Source of the DNA: Candidula unifasciata | Lineage: Eukaryota > Mollusca > Gastropoda > Stylommatophora > Geomitridae | DNA length: 64,000 nucleotides | NCBI GenBank assembly: GCA_905116865.2 | Contig: CAJHNH020008565.1 | Span: 744,001 to 808,000, forward strand | Reading direction: 5' to 3' | Shown here: piece after piece, positions 27,101 through 32,214 of the stretch | Layout of the letters: each line of letters starts with the position of its first letter | How positions within the stretch are numbered: position 1 is the first letter of the stretch | Program-made: the position numbers and the translations under genes | Notes under the pieces: model-generated | Database searches by the model: none | The model's input: only the letters and a program-made list of their open reading frames with translations | What the model was told of the DNA's origin: nothing

Positions 27101-28800
27101 ATAGACATGACTACCAACTCTACACGGAATAGACTTTGAGAAGAAGAATAGTTTAAAGCAGTGCTTTATTCTAGAATAAAAATGCCAGTACTCAACGAAA
27201 AGTGTCTACTACAGCACAGAAAAAGGTTCTTTTATTTTACCCATCTCGGTTCCTCAGATTTCCTAGGGAGTTCCTGGGAAAGTCTCATATTCTAGGGTGT
27301 TATGACATGACTTCGTTCAGTGTTCATACAATGTGCGAGAAAGTGTGTACACTGTGTCGACAAACAGTTGACACTGTCTTCCACATGAAAGTGTGCAACT
27401 TTCTTTTGTGAACGACTATGCAATGCACTTTCGTTCTGTGTGAATGTGTTAGTTGTTTTCAGCGTTTATTGTCTCATCATTTTCAGTGTGTTGTTTTCAG
27501 CGTTTATTGTCTCATCATTTTCAGTCTGTGTTGTTTTCAGCGTTTATTGTCTTATCATTTTCAGTCTGTGTTGTTTTCTTTCTTTCCTGTGAAATGAACA
27601 CTGACTAACACTCCTTTACCACAAGATTTTACCGGGAATTCCCCAAGATATCTTGGAGGCCTTGAGATGGGATGAAATAAAAGGAATGGGCCCAGAAAAA
27701 AAAAAACTGATGCCTACAAAAAGGTGCCAGTGCTGTTGACCGATACATACCGACAAAAAAAAAAAAAAGCTTTATAGAGAAAGACTTGAAGCAGTAAAAT
27801 GTACAGATAAAACCAGACCTGCGTAACTGAACAGAAAAGATGGGTAGGTCCAGGCAGAAAAAGCTCATTTATCTCTCTGTGTCCCAAGTAACACACTATA
27901 AATCTCCCTGGGTTCTTTAATTATATGGCTGGGACTCACGAGCAGCAGCTACCGCATCTCCTGCAGCTTCCTTTATTTTATTTGCTTGTGAGTCTCAGCC
28001 ATCTAGTATAGCCCCGCTCCATGCCGCACGTAGCAGTGTGGGAGATACTCTCGGCGGTGGCGGTATTGCCAGAAGTCCGCAATTTACATGTGACTGAGGC
28101 CCTGTTAGGGTAAATTTTCGGCCTCAATAATTTGGGACCCTCATTTCCTATATACAGGCTTTAAAAATCTAGCTATATGCAAGATTTACCCCCTTTTTTT
28201 TAAATTGAGTCGTGACATATATAATTAATTTGGTTCTCCTGGCAATAACGGTCGCTACTTGGACGGCCGCTTAGTCGGAGTTCAGTCCCCTGGCTGCAGT
28301 GCAATTACGGAGTGGAAAAGGCACGAATCACAAAACACAGTGAGTTCAACATGGCGTCTAGACCACGCGCTGCGACTCACATTAGCCTAGCCCTAAACCT
28401 ACCCCTTGCCCTAATTATGTCATTTGTGTCGTTCCCTCTTTTCCACTCCGCAATTGCACTGCAGCCAGGGGACTGAACTCCGACTAAGTGGCCGTCGTCG
28501 TCCAACTAGCGACCGTTATTGCAAGGAGAGCCAATAATTTTTTCACTGACGTAGCCCATTAAGGTGTAAAAGTTTGCAGGACTGAAAGAGTAAAAGATAG
28601 CCAGTCTAGTAAACATGTAGTAGTATTAAGATAGTCAAGTAAGAACATTCAACATTCCATCAATTTTTTTTTTTTTTTTGTGTGTGTGTGGTTTGGTTTA
28701 CCTCTGGTGGCAGGTTTGATAATTCTTCCATAACGTTGTCATCATCATGATAGAGGTCGTTATCCATATCAGGACCAAACATACCCACTAGATGTTCCAT
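5441..28800 (-). CDS. GTPBP2: GTPBP2, GTP-binding protein 2, complete gene of 11 coding exons
   Basis: Exons (minus strand, in order): 28800-28702, 25439-25413, 22584-22400, 18684-18573, 17401-17204, 12739-12565, 11095-10879, 9762-9568, 8655-8484, 7809-7648, 5599-5441. They sum to 1701 nt, 566 codons plus TGA, and every junction keeps frame with GT/AG borders. Visible G-domain motifs are G1 GNVDVGKS (about residues 151-158), G3 DLAG (232-235) and G4 NKVD (288-291), followed by EF-Tu-like beta-barrel domains II and III. The segments [38 protein letters not shown] and DLAGHHKY fit GTPBP2 rather than GTPBP1. The human protein is about 602 residues, with a longer low-complexity N-terminus. In mammals GTPBP2 is cytoplasmic, binds Pelota and helps rescue stalled ribosomes; that role is taken from the family. 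The gene lies head-to-tail downstream of the PP1 gene. Confidence 0.95.
5785..5965 (-). mobile_element. tRNA-derived SINE remnant (intron 10)
   Basis: CAGTGGGTAATGTGGTCAAC followed by CATTTTAGGCTGGGTCAAAC is the core shared with the better copies at 19840-20110 and 35345-35605. The tRNA-like head is mostly lost. Confidence 0.6.
6011..6202. repeat. (G)n-rich tract of about 190 bases
   Basis: Near-continuous G on the plus strand with scattered T, A and C, inside intron 10 of GTPBP2. The transcribed strand is G-rich, so the pre-mRNA is C-rich. Length may be unreliable in assembly. Confidence 0.95.
6722..6815. repeat. 28-bp tandem repeat, about 3 copies
   Basis: ATGACAATTGTCTCAAAAGT followed by AGGTTGGC recurs three times. 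It contains the palindrome GACAATTGTC. Confidence 0.9.
6980..7105 (-). mobile_element. SINE A remnant (reverse)
   Basis: CAACAGTCTGCATATAAATA, then AGATCTGTAAAACAGATGTG and GTGGACAAACAACAAGAACC, is the reverse of the SINE at 25735-26035. Diverged. Confidence 0.5.
7430..7560 (+). mobile_element. tRNA-like SINE remnant (family D)
   Basis: GTTCATGAGTGCAGGTGTTT, then CAGAGATCC and CAAAGCTAGAGCTACGG, match the body of the copies at 8813-8960 and 17460-17600. Confidence 0.45.
7648..7809 (-). CDS. GTPBP2: GTPBP2 exon 10 (domain III)
   Basis: It encodes [20 protein letters not shown], the block [20 protein letters not shown] and [14 protein letters not shown], the first half of the C-terminal barrel. 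The acceptor is TTCTAG and the donor GTAAGT, phase 0 on both sides. Confidence 0.96.
7850..8350. other. Intron 9, pyrimidine-rich, unclassified
   Basis: The block TATCTCCCAATGGAGTGTAG recurs in altered form near 25508, so this is probably an old dispersed repeat. No exon signal. Confidence 0.35.
8484..8655 (-). CDS. GTPBP2: GTPBP2 exon 9 (domain II)
   Basis: It encodes [20 protein letters not shown], then [20 protein letters not shown] and [17 protein letters not shown]. This is the EF-Tu-like domain II barrel, with the typical GDRLWLGP and AGQAA blocks. The acceptor is TTTCAG and the donor GTATTG. Confidence 0.96.
8813..8960 (+). mobile_element. tRNA-like SINE remnant (family D, intron 8)
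   Basis: GGCAAAGTGGCTAAGCAGTT resembles a tRNA box A and TCATGGGTGTGGC a decayed box B. The GCAGTGAGTGCAGGTGTTTT body follows. Confidence 0.5.
9366..9500. mobile_element. hAT-like MITE remnant (intron 8)
   Basis: It begins GAGGGCTATTCAACTGGTGG with CCCGTAGAGGCC and contains ATTAATTAATCTTTCTAT, as in the full copy at 58998-59183. The right end is decayed and runs close to exon 8. Confidence 0.6.
9568..9762 (-). CDS. GTPBP2: GTPBP2 exon 8
   Basis: It encodes [27 protein letters not shown], a polar loop, [20 protein letters not shown] and LIQ with a split R codon. It links the end of the G domain to domain II. The donor GTTTGT at 9567-9566 is non-consensus. It was chosen because it alone keeps frame with exon 9 and gives the family spacing between VVGG and GSIRQGDRL. 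Confidence 0.9.
9840..10380. other. Intron 7, left part
   Basis: Two diverged copies of a stretch with CAATAACCTTCTCATAATGT or TAACTTTCTCATAAATGTTC, TTCAGG, and TGGTTACATGACCTCA- or TGGTCACCTCACCTCA-type sequence about 180 bases apart (near 9895 and 10068) suggest a local duplication. No exon. Confidence 0.35.
10385..10545 (-). mobile_element. tRNA-derived SINE, partial (intron 7)
   Basis: Contains GATCCCTTTTCATGCC, GGGAAGAGCACCCACA and CAGCACTAGGTGGGTAATGT with CTTTACTTCCCCAGGACAT. This is the tail half of the SINE at 19840-20110. Confidence 0.7.
10590..10850 (+). mobile_element. LINE C-terminal fragment (RNase-H LINE family)
   Basis: Translates as [20 protein letters not shown], then a region ending [20 protein letters not shown]. 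The WECPECY cysteine motif is the end of the ORF2 protein of RNase-H-bearing non-LTR elements. The same family, opposite strand, is at 29400, 35690, 37380 and 61605. Confidence 0.6.
10879..11095 (-). CDS. GTPBP2: GTPBP2 exon 7 (G4 motif)
   Basis: It encodes [19 protein letters not shown], the G4 motif NKVD and the helical segment [16 protein letters not shown], ending SSLELQ with a split N codon. The acceptor is TATACAG and the donor GTGAGT. Confidence 0.97.
11225..11428 (+). mobile_element. SINE E copy (intron 6)
   Basis: TTTGTAATGCCGGGTTCAAA, GGCAAACTACTGAAGC and the tail TTGGTTCTGCAACATCCTGT with AAAGGATATGCAAC are shared with 26658-26832, 19420-19565 (reverse), 54270-54430 and 56600-56735. 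Confidence 0.75.
11440..11700 (+). mobile_element. tRNA-derived SINE B (intron 6)
   Basis: The head GTGGTGTAGTGGCTAGACAT resembles a box A and GTGTGTTCAAATC a box B. The body has ACCTTGGCTTTCAGGTCGAA and GGTGGCTGGCCTGATGCTAA. It matches the cleaner copy at 48106-48372. Confidence 0.75.
11880..12550. other. Intron 6, right part
   Basis: AT-rich. The stretch 11960-12090 is a diverged SINE tail (AATCAGATCAGACATTCAGC, CATTGGAAATAGTAG). No exon signal. Confidence 0.35.
12565..12739 (-). CDS. GTPBP2: GTPBP2 exon 6 (switch II)
   Basis: It encodes [19 protein letters not shown], then [16 protein letters not shown] with the G3 motif DLAG, then the block [12 protein letters not shown]. The acceptor is TTTTCAG and the donor GTGAGC. 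It leaves in phase 1 and the split codon completes an alanine with exon 7. Confidence 0.97.
13231..13571 (+). mobile_element. 5'-truncated LINE inserted in the Tigger element
   Basis: Translates as [20 protein letters not shown], then [20 protein letters not shown] and [20 protein letters not shown]. This is the C-terminal region of an endonuclease/reverse-transcriptase LINE, ending in an (ATGA)n tail. The host sequence AGAACCTCGCTT is present on both sides (13219-13230 and 13572-13583), a 12-bp target duplication. Confidence 0.9.
13820..14260 (+). pseudogene. Tigger-like transposase remnant
   Basis: [20 protein letters not shown] is the conserved block around the second catalytic aspartate of pogo/Tigger DDE transposases. 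It runs into TAA at the KKL position and shows further stops downstream. Not functional. Confidence 0.8.
14850..15360. other. Intron 5, AT-rich
   Basis: No exon, repeat array or element end recognised. Confidence 0.4.
15365..15535 (+). mobile_element. LINE 3' remnant
   Basis: ATGAGAAGAGAGGCACTGGA, GGGCTGAAGTGATGGCATGG and CTGTGGACAGACATGA match the 3' end of LINE tails such as 26960-27125. Confidence 0.45.
15760..16120 (-). mobile_element. LINE C-terminal fragment (reverse)
   Basis: On the minus strand it reads [20 protein letters not shown] and then KMWFYR, the segment after the reverse transcriptase of LINEs in this window, with many stops. Confidence 0.6.
16140..16780. other. Intron 5, unclassified
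   Basis: A (GAT)n stretch lies at 16330-16350. A 116-codon frame at 16371-16721 shows no recognisable family. Confidence 0.35.
16805..17080. repeat. (CA)n-rich microsatellite region
   Basis: A pure CA run at about 16851-16873 is followed by imperfect CACATACA and CACACAGA repeats. Open frames across it are low-complexity artefacts. Confidence 0.93.
17204..17401 (-). CDS. GTPBP2: GTPBP2 exon 5 (P-loop)
   Basis: It encodes 66 residues with the P-loop GNVDVGKS. After it come [18 protein letters not shown] and [15 protein letters not shown], the switch I region of this family. Human GTPBP2 has S in place of the second V of the P-loop. It has a GTTACAG acceptor and a GTATGT donor, phase 0 on both sides. 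Confidence 0.97.
17460..17600 (+). mobile_element. tRNA-like SINE (family D, intron 4)
   Basis: GATGGCTAAGTGGTCATGCC (box A-like) and GTTGTGGGTTTGTTC (box B-like) are followed by the CAGTTCCCAAGTGCAATTGT body. Confidence 0.6.
17640..18560. other. Intron 4, mostly unclassified
   Basis: A SINE A scrap at 18035-18115 (CACCAGCTGCAAACCCCGAC, AGAAAGTTCT). The rest is AT-rich with no exon signal. Confidence 0.4.
18573..18684 (-). CDS. GTPBP2: GTPBP2 exon 4
   Basis: It encodes the end of the N-terminal domain ([12 protein letters not shown]), a polar D/Q/K linker and the conserved block [12 protein letters not shown] just before the G domain. The acceptor is CACAG (phase 2 in) and the donor is GTATCT (phase 0 out). 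Confidence 0.95.
18690..19370. other. Intron 3, left part
   Basis: AT-rich; 18800-19030 is reminiscent of LINE or SINE debris but could not be assigned. Confidence 0.3.
19375..19567 (-). mobile_element. SINE E copy (reverse, intron 3)
   Basis: The reverse strand reads GTTGCATATCTTTTGCTGCA-type tail to GTTTGCCATTGCTCCTGAAC, matching the SINE E copies at 11225 and 26658 in reverse. Diverged. Confidence 0.55.
19840..20112 (-). mobile_element. tRNA-derived SINE, nearly full length
   Basis: On the minus strand the head GGCGTCCGCGGCTTAGGCGT carries a box A and GATCGAAACCC a box B. These are followed by GGTCGGCCCAGCCTAAAATG and a tail ending in AGGGATCT. The best copy of the family also seen at 35345, 10385 and 5785. 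Confidence 0.85.
20450..22313. repeat. 41-bp minisatellite, about 45 copies
   Basis: The unit is CTTGACAACAAGACTTAACA with CAAAGACAACATAAAACAGC and A. Variants are ACATAAC for ACTTAAC, AAAAAAC for ATAAAAC, and CATAGAC for CAAAGAC. The blocks starting at 21511 and 22003 share the same series of variants over more than 280 bases, so a 492-bp (12-unit) higher-order repeat exists. It fills half of intron 3 of GTPBP2 and ends within 90 bases of exon 3. Confidence 0.96.
22400..22584 (-). CDS. GTPBP2: GTPBP2 exon 3
   Basis: It encodes LKLVNPSEF through STLHRMAD, with the R codon split (AG then A). This is the conserved N-terminal domain shared by GTPBP1 and GTPBP2. The acceptor is AACAG; the donor GTCAGA is weak. 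A 41-bp minisatellite ends less than 90 bases beyond this donor. Confidence 0.96.
22590..22905. other. Intron 2, left part
   Basis: AT-rich, no exon or repeat recognised. Confidence 0.4.
22906..23870 (-). mobile_element. LINE reverse transcriptase remnant
   Basis: On the minus strand, [20 protein letters not shown] and [14 protein letters not shown] are followed by [39 protein letters not shown] and [20 protein letters not shown]. These are fingers and palm motifs A and B of a non-LTR reverse transcriptase. Stops and frameshifts separate the parts, and the FADD box and 3' end are missing. Confidence 0.88.
23895..24065 (+). mobile_element. LINE C-terminal fragment
   Basis: Reads [20 protein letters not shown], then [20 protein letters not shown]. 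This is the typical segment behind the reverse transcriptase (CETWTL, EMRFLRR). It faces the opposite way to the LINE fragment just to its left. Confidence 0.75.
24066..25400. other. Intron 2, right part, unclassified
   Basis: A moderately GC-rich section at 24115-24350 looks like an old repeat. An 81-codon frame at 24372-24617 has no recognised family. No further exon is needed, since exons 2 and 3 join exactly. Confidence 0.4.
25413..25439 (-). CDS. GTPBP2: GTPBP2 exon 2 (27-nt exon)
   Basis: This very short exon encodes EEEGNIEYK in phase 0 on both sides. It has a TTTACAG acceptor and a GTAAGA donor. The residues match the GNIEYKLKLVNP block of vertebrate GTPBP2, and LKLVNP continues exactly at the start of exon 3. 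Automatic predictors could easily miss it. Confidence 0.93.
25735..26035 (+). mobile_element. SINE A, long copy (intron 1)
   Basis: Contains CTGGCTGTAAACTCTGGCAG, AAAGTTCTGGTTGTTTGTCC, AACAGATCTGACTTAACTGT, ATGCAGATTCTTGGTTCC and GACAGGCTTGCTGGGCAGGC. Shared with 39640-39770, 44915-45150, 55885-56120 and, reversed, 43470-43660. Confidence 0.75.
26230..26472. mobile_element. Small MITE-like element with 13-bp inverted ends
   Basis: TAATATCCTACCC at the left and GGGTAGGATATTA at the right are exact inverted repeats enclosing 243 bp in intron 1. No coding capacity; target duplication unclear. Confidence 0.6.
26655..26835 (+). mobile_element. SINE E copy (intron 1)
   Basis: GTCAGCGCTGTGGCTAAGTC (tRNA-like head), TTTGTAATGCCGGGACAAGA, AATGGCAAACTACTGGATG and the tail GGTTCTGCAACATCCTGTAA. 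The best plus-strand copy of the family. Confidence 0.8.
26960..27130 (+). mobile_element. LINE 3'-end fragment
   Basis: Reads [20 protein letters not shown], then [19 protein letters not shown] and [11 protein letters not shown]. This is the basic C-terminus common to LINE tails at 33930 and 51350. Confidence 0.7.
27435..27575. repeat. About 40-bp tandem repeat, 3 copies
   Basis: TGTTTTCAGCGTTTATTGTC followed by TCATCATTTTCAGT recurs three times. Confidence 0.88.
27928..28135. mobile_element. Fold-back MITE, copy 2 (partial)
   Basis: The centre (GGCTGGGACTCACGAGCAGC, CATCTCCTGCAGCTTCC) and right arm (CTCTCGGCGGTGGCGG, CATGTGACTGAGGCCCTGTT) match the copy at 59685-60065. The left arm is lost. 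Confidence 0.8.
28231..28533. mobile_element. Palindromic MITE with about 100-bp inverted ends (intron 1)
   Basis: TGGTTCTCCTGGCAATAACG with GTCGCTACTTGGACGG and GAGTTCAGTCCCCTGGCTGC is matched in inverted form by the right arm ending CGTTATTGCAAGGAGAGCCA. A unique centre of about 100 bp lies between the arms. It ends about 170 bp from the exon 1 donor of GTPBP2. Confidence 0.85.
28702..28800 (-). CDS. GTPBP2: GTPBP2 exon 1 (start codon)
   Basis: This exon encodes 33 residues beginning [11 protein letters not shown] and continuing with an acidic stretch rich in D and E. The donor GTAAAC follows the GAG codon (phase 0). The beginning resembles the short N-terminal motif of vertebrate GTPBP2, and no better ATG lies between here and exon 2. 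It is the least conserved exon, so the exact start is less certain than the rest of the gene. Any 5' untranslated exon lies further right. Confidence 0.8.
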
Positions 28801-29274
28801 CTCGCTTATTTTCTACAGACTACCACTAAGCAATGTAGTTTTTCCTAGAATACTAATACTGCTTACGACTTACGTGTTTTTCCCCTGACAAAACCGTTTT
28901 TACGTTATAATATTTACTAATTTAGATTATAAACTTAAATGGCATTATAATAGTATTACTATTACTAAAAAAAAACTAATATTGACAAGCTTTTGAAAAT
29001 AAATTATTATAGATAGTTGCCGTTGTTATCTTTACTTTTAACACAATAATAATAATGTTTTAATTTTAATTCAGGATTATATAATAATTGGAACTATAAA
29101 AACAAAAACAAAGCAAGCTGGTGCAATCAATTAAAAAAAAAAAACAACTCGTTAGCTGTTTCAGATGCAGACAGAATTGTTCGTTTACTGAGAGAAATTT
29201 TATTTAAAACCCCAATAATTGTATCTTATCTAGTCCGGCTTACGACGTTCTAAAAATAAATAAATATTCCAGTC
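28801..29274. other. GTPBP2 5' flank, AT-rich
   Basis: Probably holds the 5' untranslated region or a leader intron. Contains poly-A and poly-T runs; no coding signal. Confidence 0.4.
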
Positions 29275-29345
29275 AACGATTTCCGCCATCTTGCATCAGC
29301 CGTGAATCGCCCGGAAGCGGCGACTGGTTTCAAAATAGACGGCCC
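29275..29345 (-). promoter_or_regulatory. Candidate GTPBP2 promoter with YY1-like and ETS-like sites
   Basis: About 480 bases upstream of the GTPBP2 ATG the sequence turns from AT-rich to CpG-containing. It shows CCGCCATCTTG (29283-29293, reverse complement of a YY1-type AAGATGGCGG) and CCGGAAGC (29311-29318, ETS type). Such pairs are usual in TATA-less housekeeping promoters of animals. No transcription start is visible in the sequence itself. Confidence 0.4.
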
Positions 29346-29399
29346 GCGGTGTTTCTGGGAAGCGATAAGAGGGTTTGTTCACTTTGTTGAGAATGTCGA

Positions 29400-29970
29400 A
29401 TCAACATCATAGCACCTGGGATACCACCATAAGCGCTCCGTCCCCATCTTCAGCAGCAAGCGAAAAGTTCCAATTCCGATAGTACCAGTAACTGTCTAAT
29501 TGTATACCTGTCTCTCCTTTCCTGTGAGTGTTGAGCGTCTGCCAGATCCCCTGGTAACTCTTTGCAGCGCCATAGTAATCTGTGCCAGCGCACTGTACAC
29601 TCGCTCCCAAAGGGGCCTCAGAACCTATAGCTTGTCACACATCATTTCACAACCAAGTGGTTTAGAACTGGCCAGTCTATCTGCCTGCTCATTTCCCAGC
29701 ACACCGGCAATACCTAGAGAAAATGCTCAAGGGATACTAACTACTTGGGACCTCTGAAGCGATGCTTGCCACTGCACGCAGCATGCCTGTCCACCCTTTT
29801 CAACAAATTATGTGAGTCATACAATCATGGCATGTATGCGTGGTTGATTCTCAAGCCAGCGGAGGGCAGCAGTGACTGCCTCCACCTCCATTCTTAAACT
29901 AGACGTTGTGATATCATATCATTGCTGCACTAGGCGACATCATTCGGTTTTGTAATGAACTTCCATGCAA
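29400..29970 (-). mobile_element. RNase-H LINE remnant (C-terminal part)
   Basis: The block CATCATAGCACCTGGGATAC, AAGCGCTCCGTCCCCATCTT and CAGCAGCAAGCGAAAAG recurs at 35760, 37385 and 61610. Read on the minus strand it aligns with the decoded RNase H copy at 35690-36330. Heavily broken. Confidence 0.65.
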
Positions 29971-30299
29971 ATGACAAGAGGGGTTAATAGAGAGACATTA
30001 TCTGTAGCAATGTTCTTCAACCCATGGGTCTGGCCCACCAGTGAAAAATGGGTCCAAGTAGGCCGCCAGATCAACAGTCAGCATAAAAAGTCAATATTTA
30101 AAGAAGTTACTTACTCGTAAAGTAAAGGCAGGCTTTTGATTAATAATCTGTTCTTAGAGGTTATCAAATCATCCACACAAAAACTGATTATATTGTCTGC
30201 AAATGTCAGTCTGGTGTCCAGACATAAAACACATTCATTGTCTTAGTTTTATAGCATCATCAGCATGTAGCAGGTCCTTTGCAAAACATCGCTCTTATC
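29971..30299. other. Unclassified, with hAT-like scrap
   Basis: TTCTTCAACCCATGGGTCTG GCCC and TAGGCCGCCAG near 30010-30070 resemble a hAT-type terminus. The rest is unassigned. Confidence 0.35.
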
Positions 30300-31490
30300 A
30301 CAGTCTAAAAGAAACTCGGTTTCTCGCCAGTTCTCCCGCCTCATGCACTTTCACACTCAAGAAGTCACTTATATCCTGTGCCCATCCTCGTGTCGGTCGG
30401 CCCCTGCCCCTCCTTCCTGGTACCATGCCTTCTGCTATAATTTATTTCCAATCCGTCGTGCCGCTTGATATGAGCAAAAGATTTCAGTTTTCGAGAAAAG
30501 ATGCTGTTTATTAGCCAATCTTCCTTGATATTCAGATCTTTTAAGATGTCAATATTTCTCATCTTCTTTGTCCAAGATATTCTGAGAATCTTTCTATAGC
30601 ATTTCGGCTCAAAAGCCCCTATTCTCTTTCTTAAGGACTGAGAGATAGTCCACGACTCACATCCGTGTGTAGCCACAGGAAAGATGCATGCTCTCAAAAT
30701 TCCAATTTTTATCTCCTTGCTGGTGCTTTTAGATAGACTTTTAAGGCTGTTTAATCGTTGCATTGCTATTGCCATCCTCCTTTTAATTTCTGTCTAACAG
30801 TCTCCATTGTTGTTTATTACAGAGCCTAGATATTCAAAGTTTGTGACATTTTCAATTTCTTCATCATTTATTGTTATTTTTGGGTGACAGCCAGTTTTAT
30901 CTGTTGACATTATTTTCGTTTTCTTTAAAATTCAAGAACAGATTTTGATTTTCACTGTGCTTTTGGACAGACAATATTAAATTTTCTATTCCCTTTACGC
31001 TGTTCGAAAGGAGGACTGTGTCATCTGCTTAGCGAAGTTCCGAAATAGGGTTGCCACCAATTTTGAGCGGATCATAACTGTCACAAGTCTGGTCATTTTT
31101 GACATTTCTCATTATATTTTCTGCATATATATTGAATAGGTATGGTGAGAGAATGCACCCCTGCCTCACCCCCTTTTGCACCTCGATCCAATTAGATGTT
31201 TCACCAGCTGCTCTGATGGCTGCTTGTTGTTCATGATAAAGATTTTCAATTAAATGCACTAAATGCGCTGGAAACCCCATACTTTTCATAATAGTCCACA
31301 GTTGATGGTGTTGGAAACAATCAAATGCCTTGCTATAATCAATAAAACAAGCATGAAGTTCTACGTTGTATTCTCTGCATTTTTCAAAAATTATTCTCAT
31401 ATTAAAGATGTGATCCCTAGTTCCTCTACCCTGTCTGAAACCTGTTTGTGCTTTATCTAGCTCATATTGTAATTTAGTTTTATATATCAC
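30300..31490 (-). mobile_element. LINE reverse transcriptase and C-terminus, dead
   Basis: The minus strand reads QTGFRQGRGTRDHIFNMRII, HACFIDYSKAFDCFQHHQLW, VQKGVRQGCILSPYLFNIYA and ISELR, then a stop in place of the tyrosine of YADD, then ADDTVLLSN. Further on come VATHGCESWTISQSLRKRIG, KCYRKILRISWTKKMRN and a GRGRPT-type tail near 30390. The stop in the catalytic box and later frameshifts make it inactive. Confidence 0.9.
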
Positions 31491-32214
31491 TCAAAAAAAT
31501 AAATAAATTATGTGCTTGAGATGTAGAGCTATCGGATTGTTTGTCGCTTTTTTGACTACACTTTGTGTTTATGTGTGTGTGGGCGCGCTTGGGCGTCAAA
31601 AGACCTTACCCGTCCATGTCATTAATAAAAACCTAAACAGAGATATTGAATAAATGTTATTGCAGCGCTGTGTCTATCAGAATTAACGCTTCAGCAACGT
31701 ATATGTCATTTTTTTTTTTTACCTCTAAGCAGCAGATGTCATATCAGCTGAAAATTGTAATTTTGTAACTGGATTCAACAAACAAAACAAAACAAAAACA
31801 AAAAACAGCTGTGTACATTTCTTCTTTCGGAAAATGTTGAGGTGACTAGAAGATTTTGAAAGCTGTCATATAGGAGGTTGAAAGGTTACAATTGATTTTT
31901 GTCTGTGTGGGGTAGGGTTGGGTTGGTGAGATATACCGCTCTGGGTCATGGCTAGCACTGGCAAGGGAACTGGTCATCCCACATCATTATACCATTTTGA
32001 ATATAGGAAGGTCTTTACATCCCAACAACAGTATCCAGTACTGGATGACCTTTTTTTCAATACATTGTTGGGATATGTGTACAACACTCATTTGTTCTCC
32101 GAGCACTTACGGACTTATCCATTACGCAATGAGGATGATCAGTTGATTAACTAAGAAATCAAAGGAAGCTGTGGAGATATGCTTTTACATTTGAATGATC
32201 AGCTGACCTGGATT
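31491..32214. other. Intergenic, unclassified
   Basis: A 68-codon frame at 31948-32154 has no recognisable family. GAAGCTGTGGAGATATGCTT near 32166 may be LINE debris (EAAEMWFYRR-type). Confidence 0.35.

Noticed and set aside
30365..31490. Host reverse-transcriptase gene
   Set aside because: Motifs and 3' end are those of dispersed LINE copies, and a stop interrupts the catalytic box.
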